From the NCBI RefSeq assembly GCF_025717515.1, contig NZ_JAJIRN010000006.1, forward strand, positions 186,001 to 250,000: a stretch of 64,000 nt of DNA. Direction: 5' to 3'. This document shows, piece by piece, positions 7,315-17,400 of this stretch. The stretch's first letter is position 1. Every line of letters begins with the position of its first letter. Position numbers and translations under genes: made by a program. Origin of the DNA: Roseateles oligotrophus. GTDB lineage: Bacteria; Pseudomonadota; Gammaproteobacteria; Burkholderiales; Burkholderiaceae_C. The notes under the pieces are model-generated. The model did not search any database and was not told the origin of the DNA. It saw nothing but the letters and a program-made list of their open reading frames with translations.

Positions 7315-9381
7315 TCAAATTACCGGCAGCAGACCACGACTTCTGAGCATCGGCTCCACCGCCGCATCCCGTCCTCGAAAGGCCCGAAACGCCGCGCCCG
7401 GCTCGACGCTACTGCCCGTCTGCAAAATGCATTCGCGCAGACGCGCCGCGACCTTGGTATCGAAGGCACTGCCGGCCTCGACAAAGGCATCGAAAGCGTC
7501 ACAGTCCAGCACCTCGGCCCACATATAAACGTAATAGCCCGAGGCATAACTGGAGCCCGAGAACAAATGCTGGAAATGCGTCAGCCGGTGATTCATGCCG
7601 ATGGCGGCCGGCAAACCATAGGCCGCCATCGTCTTGGCCTCGAACTCGACCACATCGGGCGCGGTCTCGTCGGTCAGCGAATGGATCGCCAGATCGACCA
7701 AGGCGCTGGCGGTGTAACGCACCGTCTCGTAACCCTGGTTGAACAACTCGGCCGCCTTCAGCTTGGCCAATAGCGCGTCGGGGATGACCTCGCCGGTCTG
7801 GTAATGGCGAGCATGCTTTTTCAAGACTTCGGGCTCGCTCATCCAATGCTCGAAGATTTGCGAGGGCAGTTCGACAAAATCGCGCAGCACCTGCGTACCC
7901 GAGAGCCGCTCAAACTCAACGTCAGACAGCAGCCCATGCAGGCCATGGCCAAACTCGTGGAAGAGCGTGCGCGCGTCGTCAAAACTGAGCAGCGTCGGCT
8001 GGCCCGGCGCGCCCTTGGCGAAGTTGTTATTGTTTTGAATGATGGGCAGTTGATCAATGCCAGCGCGACCATTGCGCGCCTGCCAGCGCAGCGCATTCAT
8101 CCAGGCTCCGCTGCGTTTGGTCGTGCGGGCAAAGTTGTCCTGCAGGAACAGACCGCGAACGGTGCCATCGCCGTTTTGCACCTCGTAGACCTTGACGTCC
8201 GGGTGGTAGCCGGCCACCTCAGGCTTGGCCACAAAGTTCAGGCCGAACAAGCGCTTGGCGCAGTCAAAGGCGGCCGCGACCATGGCGTCGAGCTGGAAAT
8301 AAGGCTTGACCTCGGCCTCTTGCAGGTCGTAGCGGGCGAGCCGCACCTTCTCGGAATAAAAGCGCCAATCCCAGGCCTCCAGCGCAAACTCATGGCCCAG
8401 GCTGAGCATCATCGCCTGCAAGGCCTCGCGCTCACCCTCGGCGGCGGCCAAGGCCGGCTGCCAGACCTTGTCCAGCAGACCGGTGACGGCCGCACGCGTG
8501 CCGGCCATCGTGTCGGCCAGCGCGTAATCGGAAAAACAGGCATGCCCATGCAGTCGGGCTTGCTCCTTACGCAGGGTGAGAATTTCTTGCGCGATGGCGC
8601 GGTTGTCCGTGGGACCGTCGGTTTGACCACGGCTGGTCCAGGCGCGCCAGGCTTGCTCGCGCAGGTCGCGGCGCTCGCTGAAGGTCAGGAAGGGGACGAT
8701 GTGGGAACGCGACAGCGTGATCACATGGGAGCCGGCAAGGCCTCTCTCGGTCGCCGCTTGCGCGGCACTGGCGCGCACAAAGTCGGGCAAGCCGGTCAAG
8801 TCGGCCTCACCGTTGAGCACCAATCGGTAAGCGCTTTCCTCGGCCAATACGTTTTGTCCGAACTGGGTATTCAATTCGGCCAGGCGCTCCATCACTTGCG
8901 CATAGCGAGTCTGCGCGGCGCCGAGCAACTTGGCACCTGCCCGCACAAAGTCCAGATGCACGCGCTCCAACAAGCGCAGCTCTTGCGCCTGCAGGCCCAA
9001 GGCTTGGCGCTCTTGATACAGCGCATCCACGCGCTTGAACAAGGCCTGATGCATATAGACGGCGTTGTTATGCGCGGCCAGCGGAGCGGCCATTGCGCGC
9101 TGCACCGCCTGCAGGTCGGGCGATGTGGCCGAAGCCGCCAGGGCGTAGAAGACCGTCTCCAGACGCGTCAATAGGCGGCCGCTGCTATCGAAGCTTGCCA
9201 AGGTGTTGGCAAAGGTCGGCGCCTCGGCCTGCTCCGCGATGGCGTCGAGTTCGGCCTTATGCTGCAGCAATGCGGCATCAAAGGCCGGCGCAAAATGGGC
9301 GGTCTCAATCGCGGCAAAGGGCGGCAAGCCGTAGGGCGTGTTCCAGTCTTGCAAGAGTGGGTTGCTGGTGAGCTGATTCAT
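7315..9381 (-). CDS. dcp: M3 family oligopeptidase, peptidyl-dipeptidase Dcp type
   Basis: A zinc metallopeptidase of about 688 residues that trims short peptides. The catalytic HEFGHGLHG motif lies about two thirds along, preceded by ARTLF and followed by SGTQVLRDFVELPSQIFEHW, a pattern typical of Dcp rather than of thimet-type enzymes. Length is as expected for Dcp/OpdA. I place the start at 9381 (MNQLTSNPLLQDWN) because homologous M3 proteins begin in this way; the upstream in-frame extension has no family similarity. No signal peptide is seen, so it is probably cytoplasmic. OpdA/PrlC is the main alternative. Confidence 0.88.
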   Translation of the reverse strand: MNQLTSNPLLQDWNTPYGLPPFAAIETAHFAPAFDAALLQHKAELDAIAEQAEAPTFANTLASFDSSGRLLTRLETVFYALAASATSPDLQAVQRAMAAPLAAHNNAVYMHQALFKRVDALYQERQALGLQAQELRLLERVHLDFVRAGAKLLGAAQTRYAQVMERLAELNTQFGQNVLAEESAYRLVLNGEADLTGLPDFVRASAAQAATERGLAGSHVITLSRSHIVPFLTFSERRDLREQAWRAWTSRGQTDGPTDNRAIAQEILTLRKEQARLHGHACFSDYALADTMAGTRAAVTGLLDKVWQPALAAAEGEREALQAMMLSLGHEFALEAWDWRFYSEKVRLARYDLQEAEVKPYFQLDAMVAAAFDCAKRLFGLNFVAKPEVAGYHPDVKVYEVQNGDGTVRGLFLQDNFARTTKRSGAWMNALRWQARNGRAGIDQLPIIQNNNNFAKGAPGQPTLLSFDDARTLFHEFGHGLHGLLSDVEFERLSGTQVLRDFVELPSQIFEHWMSEPEVLKKHARHYQTGEVIPDALLAKLKAAELFNQGYETVRYTASALVDLAIHSLTDETAPDVVEFEAKTMAAYGLPAAIGMNHRLTHFQHLFSGSSYASGYYVYMWAEVLDCDAFDAFVEAGSAFDTKVAARLRECILQTGSSVEPGAAFRAFRGRDAAVEPMLRSRGLLPVI

Positions 9382-9504
9382 CTTGTGTTCCCGCGTCGGT
9401 GGGTGGTCCGAAACAAATGAAAACGGCGCCGGCCTGGTCAAGGCCTGGCGCCGCATGGGGGCAATCCAGATCAAACAAGGCTTCTCCGCCCTGCCTCAAT
9501 CGAT

Positions 9505-10164
9505 TTACTTGGGTTGAGCGGCCGCGCGTTCCTTCTTGATCGCCTTTTCATCCGCTTCGTCGTAGGCCTTCTTGCTGCACTCGGACTTCCAAGCGTCCGC
9601 CTTGTCGAAATGCGCCTCTTGGCGAGCTTCGAGTGCCTTGAAGCTGGCGTTGAAGGCATCCACCTTGTCCGCGAAGGCCTTGCGCTTTTCCAAGTTGGCC
9701 TTGATGCCTTCATTGAGCGTGGTCACGCTGGCATCGAAGGCGGCGGCGCGGGCCTGGTAGGCCTTGTTGCGCTCGTCAAGCTCGGCCTTCTCAAGCTTGG
9801 GTGCCGCGGCCTTGATTTCCTCGAACATCTGCAGAATGCCGTCACGCTCCTTTTTCAGAGTGGCCGTGCCGGCCGCACCGGCCTCTTCGCCTTTTTGCAA
9901 CTCGGCCTTCTCGGCCTTCAAAGCGGTCGCGTTGTCGTTGTAGGCGACCTGATCGGCCTTGATCGCTACGGCTTCGCTGTTATTGAAGTCGGCCTGGTCC
10001 ATGCAGGCACGCAGTTCGTCGCGCGTCATCAGCTTGGCCTTGGGCTTTTCAACCACCGGATTGCTGACCTTGTTGTTCTTCGGGTCGACCTTGGCGGTAC
10101 CAGCGGTCTGAGCAAAAGCGGGCAACAGAGCCGCAGCGAGCAAGGAGACAAGGAGTCGTTTCAT
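9505..10164 (-). CDS. Periplasmic coiled-coil protein of unknown function
   Basis: About 219 residues starting at 10164 (MKRLLVSLLAAALLPAFAQTA), a typical signal peptide. The mature part is very rich in Lys, Glu and Ala with heptad-like spacing and reads as a long helical coiled coil from about residue 50 to the end. Two cysteines are present (RACMDQ near residue 53 and SECSKK near the C-terminus), which could form a disulfide that closes a hairpin. No enzyme motif is seen. It stands alone, 123 bases upstream (in its own direction) of the M3 peptidase start on the same strand. Confidence 0.7.
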   Translation of the reverse strand: MKRLLVSLLAAALLPAFAQTAGTAKVDPKNNKVSNPVVEKPKAKLMTRDELRACMDQADFNNSEAVAIKADQVAYNDNATALKAEKAELQKGEEAGAAGTATLKKERDGILQMFEEIKAAAPKLEKAELDERNKAYQARAAAFDASVTTLNEGIKANLEKRKAFADKVDAFNASFKALEARQEAHFDKADAWKSECSKKAYDEADEKAIKKERAAAQPK

Positions 10165-10330
10165 GGCAAAAACTTTTTCTTTCGAATGCGCCAACAAACG
10201 GGCGCTGACAAAAAAACTATGCCGCCGATGGGTTGATACGGCACGCACATGAGGAAAAGCGCCCTTGACGGACGCCGCGTTCACATCATGCCATGAGGCT
10301 ATTCACCCCATGGCCGAAGGCCTGAAAAAA

Positions 10331-10603
10331 TCAGGCCAAGCCCTTCAACAGCAATTCGGCCACCAGGCCATTGATGCCGCCGGCATGCGCCGCCGCACGC
10401 TCACGCAGGGTCTGGGTCAAATCGGACGGCAGTTTGCAAGCAAATGGCACCAGGCCGGCCGCGCTGTCCAAGCGACGCTGCTCCTTGCGATCAACCAGCT
10501 GAGCGGCGCCCTGGCCGAAGCGGCCCAACACCGGCGCGCCCCTCATCTGGCCATCAAGCTTGATGCCGGCAAGGCGGTCGAGGTCGGTTTTTTTCATGCT
10601 CAT
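10331..10603 (-). CDS. Small protein with a ribbon-helix-helix-like C-terminus
   Basis: A 90-residue protein. Its C-terminal half (VPFACKLPSDLTQTLRERA, then a Gly-Ile-Asn turn and a final helix LVAELLLKGL) follows the strand-helix-helix pattern of ribbon-helix-helix DNA-binding proteins such as CopG/Arc. The N-terminal half is basic with no recognised domain. The start may be 10603 or the second ATG at 10597; an AGGTAAG ribosome-site-like stretch lies upstream. No toxin-like partner is adjacent. The fold is an inference from pattern only. Confidence 0.55.
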   Translation of the reverse strand: MSMKKTDLDRLAGIKLDGQMRGAPVLGRFGQGAAQLVDRKEQRRLDSAAGLVPFACKLPSDLTQTLRERAAAHAGGINGLVAELLLKGLA

Positions 10604-10751
10604 ATTGTGCTTACCTATTGTTCAAAGAATGGCCGGATTGTCCCCCATGCACCGACTCGGCCGAGGCCGCCGCCTTGGCTGGCCGATAATCGCCCGCTTT
10701 GCAGGACCGACTCACCACCGTCCCGCCCCCTTACCCGAGCCCGAATCCGAC

Positions 10752-11312
10752 ATGGCACTTAAAGCCACCATCCACAAAGCCCAGTTGCAAGTCGCCGACA
10801 TGGACCGCCATGTCTACGGCGAGCACAACCTGACGATTGCCCGCCAGCCCTCGGAAACCGACGAGCGCATGATGATCCGCATCCTGGCCTTCGCACTCAA
10901 TGTGCCGGCCGACGAGATGCGCGGCAAGCTGGAACTCAGCAAAGGGCTGACCGATGTGGACGAGCCCGAGTTGTGGCAGCGCGATCTGACCGGCCATATC
11001 CTGCACTGGATCGATCTGGGCCAGCCCGATGACCGCCGCCTGCTCAAGGCGCATGGCCGCGCCGAGCATGTCAGCGTCTACGGCTATTCCTACAGCACCG
11101 CCATTTGGTGGGCCGGCATCGAGGCCAAGCTGACGCGTGCGCCGCGGCTGTCGGTGTGGCAAATACCGTCCGAGCAATCGCTGGCTTTGGCCAAGTTCGC
11201 GCAGCGCAGCATGCAGTTGCAAGTGACGGTGCAAGACGGCGGCATCTATGTCTCCAGCTCGGCCGACTCGCTGGAAATCACACCGATCGCCTTGAAGTTG
11301 GCGAGCGAATAA
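10752..11312 (+). CDS. yaeQ: YaeQ family protein
   Basis: About 186 residues. The N-terminus MALKATIHKAQLQVADMDR and the later segments DERMMIRILAFAL, GLTDVDEPELWQRDLTG and IDLGQPDDRRLLKAHGRA are typical of YaeQ proteins, which have a PD-(D/E)XK nuclease-like fold. In enterobacteria YaeQ can compensate for loss of RfaH, but the biochemical role is unsettled. The start at 10752 is preferred over longer in-frame forms because family similarity begins there. It runs in the same direction as the S9 peptidase, 25 bases away. Confidence 0.9.
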   Translation: MALKATIHKAQLQVADMDRHVYGEHNLTIARQPSETDERMMIRILAFALNVPADEMRGKLELSKGLTDVDEPELWQRDLTGHILHWIDLGQPDDRRLLKAHGRAEHVSVYGYSYSTAIWWAGIEAKLTRAPRLSVWQIPSEQSLALAKFAQRSMQLQVTVQDGGIYVSSSADSLEITPIALKLASE

Positions 11313-11337
11313 CGACAAATAGAAAGAAGGCATCGTC

Positions 11338-13482
11338 TTGACTCCAGCAATCCGTCGCTTAGGCCTGCTTGGCCTGAGCAGCCTCCTCCTTCTGTGCAGC
11401 CTGATGTCAAACGCCCAAGCCCCAGATCAAGCCAAGCCGTCCGAAGACCCCTTTCTCTGGCTGGAAGAGGTGCAGGGCGAGCGCGCCCTGGAGTGGGTGC
11501 GCGGGCGCAATGCAAGTACCCTCAAACAGTTGCAGGCGCGCAGCGAATACGCGGGCCTGCGCCAAGACTTTCTTGAGGTGCTGAATGCCAGCGACCGCAT
11601 TCCGCAGGTGCAGCGCTTTGGGACCTGGCTCTACAACCTCTGGCAAGACGAGGCGCACAAGCGCGGCCTTTGGCGCCGCACCAGTTTGAGCGAATACGCA
11701 AAACCGGCGCCCGCATGGGAAACCGTGCTCGACCTCGATGCGCTGGGTCAGGCCGAGGGCGAGAACTGGGTCTTTGGCGGCGCCAAATGCCTGGCGCCGG
11801 ATTACCGTTTGTGCCTGTTGTCGCTGTCTCGCGGCGGCGCCGATGCCAGTGTGGTGAGGGAGTTCGACACCCAGGCCAAGCGCTTCGTCGAAGGCGGTTT
11901 CAGCCTGCCCGAGGCCAAGAGTGAGGTGGAATGGATAGCTGCCGACGCTATTTATGTCGGCAGCGACTTTGGCCCCGGCTCGATGACCGACTCCGGCTAC
12001 CCACGCGTGATCAAACGCTGGCAACGCGGCCAGCCGCTGGCCGAGGCAACCATGGTGTTCGAAGGCGAGGCCAAGGACGTGGCGGTGTCGGTTCACGTCG
12101 ACCACACGCCGGGCTTTGCGCGGACCACCTTCAGCCGGGCGCTCGATTTCTACAACCAGCAGAGCTTTCTGCTGCAAGCCGGCAAGCTGGTCAAACTCGA
12201 TCTGCCCAGCGATATGCAGCAGCAATTCTGGGGCGCACGCCTGCTCTTGCAGCCGCGCAGCGATTGGCAGGTCGGCGGCCAGACCTTTGCCGCCGGCTCC
12301 TTGCTGCTGAGCGACGCCGCCGGATTTTTGAAGGGAAAACGCAAGTTCCAGGTCTTGTTCAGCCCGACCCGAACCCGCTCGCTGGCCGGTTACACGCTGA
12401 CGCGCTCGCATGTCATCCTGAACATCAGCGACAACGTGGCCAGCCGCCTGGAGGAATGGAGCTTCGAGAAGGCCAAACCGACCCACCGGCTGATCAAAGC
12501 GCCCTTCCCCGGCACGCTGCACTTGGCCAGCCTCTACGACAGCGAACTGAAGCAGGACGATTTGGCCGACCGCTACCTGCTCAACTACACGGACTTTTTG
12601 ACCCCGGATGCCTTGTTCCTGGCGCAGGCCGGCAGCGACCAGCGCCAGGTGCTGAAAAGCCGCACGCCGCAATTTCCGGCCGAGGGCATGAAGGCGGAGC
12701 AGTTCTTTGCCCGCAGCGCCGATGGCACGCAGGTGCCCTACTTCGTCGTCTGGCCGGCGGGCGCCAAGGCCGATGGCCAGAACCCCACGCTGCTCTATGG
12801 CTACGGCGGCTTCGAGTCCTCGCTGCAGCCTTGGTACTCTGCCGGCTTCGGGCGCGCCTGGTATGGCCGCGGCGGCGTCTTGGTGCTGGCCAATATCCGC
12901 GGCGGCGGCGAGTTCGGGCCGGCCTGGCATCAAGCCGCCGTCAAGGCCAACAAACAGCGCAGCTATGACGACTTCATCGCCGTGGCCGAAGACCTGATCA
13001 AGCGCAAGATCAGCAGCCCGCATCATTTGGGCATCATGGGCGGCAGCAACGGCGGGCTCTTGGTCGGCGCCACTTTTGTGCAGCGTCCGGAGCTGTTCAA
13101 TGCGGTTGTCTGCCAGGTGCCACTGCTCGATATGCGCCGCTATCACCAGTTATTGGCCGGGGCCTCCTGGATGGCCGAGTACGGCGACCCGGACCGCGCC
13201 GATGAATGGGCCTTCATCTCCAAATACAGCCCCTATCAAAACGTCAAGGCCGGCGTCAAATACCCGAAGGTGCTGTTCACCACCTCGACCCGGGATGACC
13301 GTGTCCACCCCGGTCACGCCCGCAAGATGGCCGCGCGGATGGAATCGCAGGGCCATGATCTGCTTTACTTCGAGAACATCGAAGGCGGCCATGGCGGCGC
13401 GGCCGATAACGAGCAACGTGCGACCTTGCAAGCGCTCGAATACAGCTATCTTTGGCAGCAACTGGGACGGCAGCAAAAATGA
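11338..13482 (+). CDS. Periplasmic prolyl oligopeptidase family (S9) serine peptidase
   Basis: A 714-residue S9A-type peptidase with an N-terminal signal peptide ending near SNAQA, so probably periplasmic. The N-terminal half is the beta-propeller lid. The C-terminal alpha/beta-hydrolase domain carries the nucleophile Ser in MGGSNGGLLVG, the Asp in STRDDRVHPGH and the His in EGGHGGA. The start codon is TTG at 11338, with AAGAAGG placed seven bases upstream and the signal peptide beginning straight after it. The stop overlaps the next start as ATGA, so the two genes are translationally coupled. The peptide substrate is unknown. Confidence 0.92.
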   Translation: MTPAIRRLGLLGLSSLLLLCSLMSNAQAPDQAKPSEDPFLWLEEVQGERALEWVRGRNASTLKQLQARSEYAGLRQDFLEVLNASDRIPQVQRFGTWLYNLWQDEAHKRGLWRRTSLSEYAKPAPAWETVLDLDALGQAEGENWVFGGAKCLAPDYRLCLLSLSRGGADASVVREFDTQAKRFVEGGFSLPEAKSEVEWIAADAIYVGSDFGPGSMTDSGYPRVIKRWQRGQPLAEATMVFEGEAKDVAVSVHVDHTPGFARTTFSRALDFYNQQSFLLQAGKLVKLDLPSDMQQQFWGARLLLQPRSDWQVGGQTFAAGSLLLSDAAGFLKGKRKFQVLFSPTRTRSLAGYTLTRSHVILNISDNVASRLEEWSFEKAKPTHRLIKAPFPGTLHLASLYDSELKQDDLADRYLLNYTDFLTPDALFLAQAGSDQRQVLKSRTPQFPAEGMKAEQFFARSADGTQVPYFVVWPAGAKADGQNPTLLYGYGGFESSLQPWYSAGFGRAWYGRGGVLVLANIRGGGEFGPAWHQAAVKANKQRSYDDFIAVAEDLIKRKISSPHHLGIMGGSNGGLLVGATFVQRPELFNAVVCQVPLLDMRRYHQLLAGASWMAEYGDPDRADEWAFISKYSPYQNVKAGVKYPKVLFTTSTRDDRVHPGHARKMAARMESQGHDLLYFENIEGGHGGAADNEQRATLQALEYSYLWQQLGRQQK

Positions 13483-14336
13483 GCGAAGACTTGGCCATTC
13501 AGCATGACGCTATCCAAGGCCGCTTCAGCGCCAGCGTCGACGGCCATGGCCTGGAGTTGGACTATCAGAGGCAAGGCGATCGGCTGATCTTCACCCACAC
13601 CGGCACCGCGCCGGCGCTGCGGGGTCGCGGTCTGGCCGGCCGCTTGGTCGAGCACGCCCTGCAATGGGCGGCGCCTCTCGGTTTGCAAGTCGTGCCTGCC
13701 TGCAGCTACGTGGCCGCGCATATCAAGCGTTATCCGCGCTGGCAACGCCTGACCCTGGCCCCGGCCGCCCAGCAAGTGATGAACTATTGGTTTGGCCCAC
13801 TGGGCAGCGCCGAGGATGGGCAGATCAGGCCGCTGTGGTTTCAAAAGAGCGAGGCCACCGATGCCGAGATCAAGCAGCGCTTTGGCGCCTTGATCGAGGA
13901 GGCTTTGGCCGGCCGCTTGCCGGCCTGGAGCGAGTCGGCGCTAGCAAGATTGGCCCGCATCCTGCTGCTGGACCAATTTACCCGCAATGTCTACCGGGGC
14001 GAGGCCAGATCTTTTGCCGGCGACGGACTGGCCTTGCAAGACACGCTGGCCCTGCTGGACAGCGAGTTGCTGCCAACGCTGGAGCCCCTGCAGCGCTGGT
14101 TCGCCTTGATGCCGCTGGAACATGCCGAGAGCCTGGCAATGCAAGACCGCTCGGTGGCCGAATTCACGCGCTTGGCGCAGCAAGATGCACGCTTGGCCGC
14201 CGCGCTTGACTACGCAAAAAAGCACCGCGAGGTGATTGTGCTTTTCGGCCGCTACCCGCACCGCAATGCCTTGCTGGGCCGCGCATCGAGCGCCGAGGAA
14301 TTGGCCTACCTCGCCCAACCGGGCGCGGGTTTTTGA
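13479..14336 (+). CDS. GNAT-like (COG2388) domain fused to DUF924
   Basis: A 285-residue two-domain protein. Residues 1-95 match the small GNAT-like YjdJ/Acetyltransf_CG family: an IFTHTG strand, the acetyl-CoA loop RGRGLAGRLV and the late VPACSYVAAHI segment. From about residue 100 the protein is DUF924, a helical domain with NYWFG, LWFQKS, LLDQFTRNVYRG, MPLEHAES and the end block VLFGRYPHRNALLGR. Both halves look intact. The ATG overlaps the stop of the S9 peptidase (ATGA). The joint role is unknown; the GNAT half may acetylate a small molecule or protein. Confidence 0.85.
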   Translation: MSEDLAIQHDAIQGRFSASVDGHGLELDYQRQGDRLIFTHTGTAPALRGRGLAGRLVEHALQWAAPLGLQVVPACSYVAAHIKRYPRWQRLTLAPAAQQVMNYWFGPLGSAEDGQIRPLWFQKSEATDAEIKQRFGALIEEALAGRLPAWSESALARLARILLLDQFTRNVYRGEARSFAGDGLALQDTLALLDSELLPTLEPLQRWFALMPLEHAESLAMQDRSVAEFTRLAQQDARLAAALDYAKKHREVIVLFGRYPHRNALLGRASSAEELAYLAQPGAGF

Positions 14337-14452
14337 TCGCGAGCCACGTGACGCTTCACTGAGCAGCTGAAGCTGCAGCCTGCCAGCGCCTCAGCGCCGC
14401 AAGAACTGCTAGAGTGAAACCCATTTGCGCGATGAGTTAGGACGAGAGCTGC

Positions 14453-17400
14453 ATGAGACTTCTGCCCAAGATGCTGACGGTCGTGATCGGGCCGGTACTG
14501 ATGGGCGGCCTGCTGGGCATGATCTTGCTGACGCAGAAGGCGCAAGAGCAGGCCGAGGCCAACGAGTTACAGGCCCAAGCTCTCGTCGATGTTCGGGCCT
14601 TCGAGCTCTCGCGCCGCATGCTTGATCAGGCGGCGATGCTGCAATTGCTGGTCGAAAGCGCCGAATTGCAAACGCCGGGAATGCCGGCGGCAAATGAAAT
14701 GCTGCTGCGCTGGAACCGCCGCCTCGGCGAAATCCAGGCCTTGGCGCTGGTGAGAGGCGACGGCCGGATCCTGGTAGCCGGACTGGGCAACTCCCAACGA
14801 CTGAACCAGCAAATCTTGCAGCCCTGGCTCCAGCCACCCTTGGCCGAAGGCAAGATATTGATCACCGAGGCGCTGGGTGAGCCGCTGCTGTTGCATGTGA
14901 TGCCGGTGCCCAAGGCCGCAGATTCCGCCATGCGCCTGGTGGTGGCGGCTTTCTCCTTGCAGCCCATGTTGTCGGTTGCCAACGACACCCAAGGGCTCGT
15001 CGGCAAGCCCGCCTTGATTCTGGACCGCATGGGCCGCCCCTTGGCCGGCTCCTGGAGCAATATCCCTGAAGAACAGCGGGCCCTGGCTGCTGCGCTCAAA
15101 GATGACGCGCCAATGACAGACCTGCTGCGGCTCAGCAGGGATGGCAAACCGGTGCGCGTCTGGCAAAGCTCCTTGGCCGAGGAGGGGTGGCGCTTGGTCA
15201 TCACGCAAGCGGAAGATGAGCTGCTTGCGGTCGGCCGTGCGACCCGGCAGCAGGCGCTGCTGCTGCTGGCGCTGTCGCTGGCCGTCGCGGCCTCGGGCGG
15301 CTTGTTGCTGTATCGCTGGCTGATGCGCCCGCTGACCCAACTCGGTAGCGCTCAAGCTCAATTGCGCAACGGGGAGGCGGGCGTAAAAGCCCAGGTCGAG
15401 GGCAACGATGAGTTGGCCGAACTGGCCGGATCTTTCAACCAGATGGTCGAGAGCCTGGCGGCTGCCGAGCAGCGCTTTCGGCTGATTTTTCAAGCGTTCC
15501 CGCACCCCATTATCCTGACCCGCATCAGCGACGATTTGGTACTCGACCTCAACCCCGCGGCCGAACATGCTTTTGGCGTGCCGCGGGCTGAATTGCTGGG
15601 AAAAGTCCGCCGCCCCGCCGCCAGCCCCGAAGAAGCCGAGCAACGGCTGGCTCTGGCGCAAGAGTTGAGGGACTGCGGGCGGCTCGATGGCGTGACCGTA
15701 CAGGTCCAGCGTCACGATCAAACCGGCAGTTACTGGGGTCTGTTGAGCAGCCGAATGATCAAGCTGAACGGGGAAGCTGTGGCCCTGTCGGTGATGTCGG
15801 ACATATCTGCGCTCAAGCAAAGCGAGGAGCGGCTGCGCCAGAGCGAACAGAGCTTCATGACCATCTTCCAATCCGCACCCGTCCCGATGGCCTATTCGCC
15901 GATGGGCGACGGGCCGCTGCAGTCCCATTGGAACGAAGCCTGGTACCGCACCTTTGCCTACAGCAAAGAGCAGGCCGAAAGTCAGAGCGGCAGCCTGCTT
16001 GGGCTATGGCCAGACCTGAAGTTGCATGCGGCGTTCATTGACCGCTTGCGGGCGGATGAGTCCGTTGAAGGCTTACAAGTGGATTTGCGTCGCGCCGATG
16101 GGCAACTGCGCCGCTGCGAGGTCTCGGGCCGGATGCTGGCCAGTCAAGGCAAACGGATGGTCCTGAGTTGCTATCTGGACCTGACCGATCGCATGATGGC
16201 CGAACAGGTCTTGCGCGAGAGCGAGAACAAGTTGCAGGCCTTGATGGCAGCAACCCCGGTGGCCGTGGTGATCTCCGATGTCGACAAGAACTACACCATC
16301 CTGACGGCCAATGAGGCCTGGCAAGCTCAATTCGGCCATCGCCTGGCATTGGCGATCGGGCGCACCGGCATCGAACTGAAACTCTGGGCCGACCCGCAGC
16401 AACGCGAGCAGATGCTGGCCCAGGTGCGCGCCGACGGGTCGGTCGACGGGGTCGAGGCCGAATGCCTGCGTAGTGATGGCAGCCGACTGCTGTGCCGGAT
16501 CTCGGCGCGGCTGATCACGGTTGCCGGCACCAGGCTGCAGGTGATGGTGCAACAAGACATCACCGAAAGCCGTGCCGCACTGCAAGCGCTGCGCAATAGC
16601 GAGGCGCGCTACCGACGCCTGCACAGCACCATGATCGATGGCTTTGCCACCATGGACAGCGAGGGCCGGCTGACCGAGACCAACGAAGCGCTGCAACGGA
16701 TGCTGGGCTATACCGAAAGCGAATTGGCCGGCATGCCCCATGAGCAACTGTCACCCGAGCGCTGGCGGCAGATGGAGCGCTCGATTCTGGAGTATCAGGT
16801 GCGCCCGCTGGGGCACTCAGAGCTGTACGAAAAAGAGTACATCCACTACGACGGGCATTTGCTGCCGGTCGAGTTGCGGGTCTACCTGGAGAAAGACGAG
16901 CGCGGCCAAGCGGTCGGCTACTGGTTCATTGCTCGGGATATCGCCGAACGCAAACGCGCCGAGCGGCAGGTGCTGCAACTCAACGCCTCGCTGGAGACCC
17001 GCGTCGAGCAGCGTACACAGGAACTGGCCCGCGCCCTGGACTCGCTGCAACAAGCGCAGCAGGAGTTGGTGCGCTCGGAAAAACTGGCCAGCCTGGGTTC
17101 GATGGTGGCCGGCGTCGCGCATGAGTTGAACACGCCGATCGGCAACGCCTTGATGATGGCCAGCACCTTGCATGAGCGCCAGATCGAGTTCGACACCGCC
17201 ATGAGCAATGGCCTGCGCCGCTCGACGCTGGACGAATTTGTTTCTGACTCCAAGCAGGCGGCCGATATGCTGTTGCGCAGCCTGCGGCGGGCGGCCGAAT
17301 TGGTCAACAATTTCAAGCAGGTGGCGGTTGACCAATCCAGCTACCAGCGGCGTCCCTTCGATCTGCGGGAATTGGTGGACGAGATCGCCATGACGCTGCA

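Noticed and set aside
11407-13146. Long minus-strand open frame (579 codons) opposite the S9 peptidase
   Set aside because: Same reason: the plus strand has signal peptide, propeller and catalytic triad, while the minus frame has no recognisable motif.
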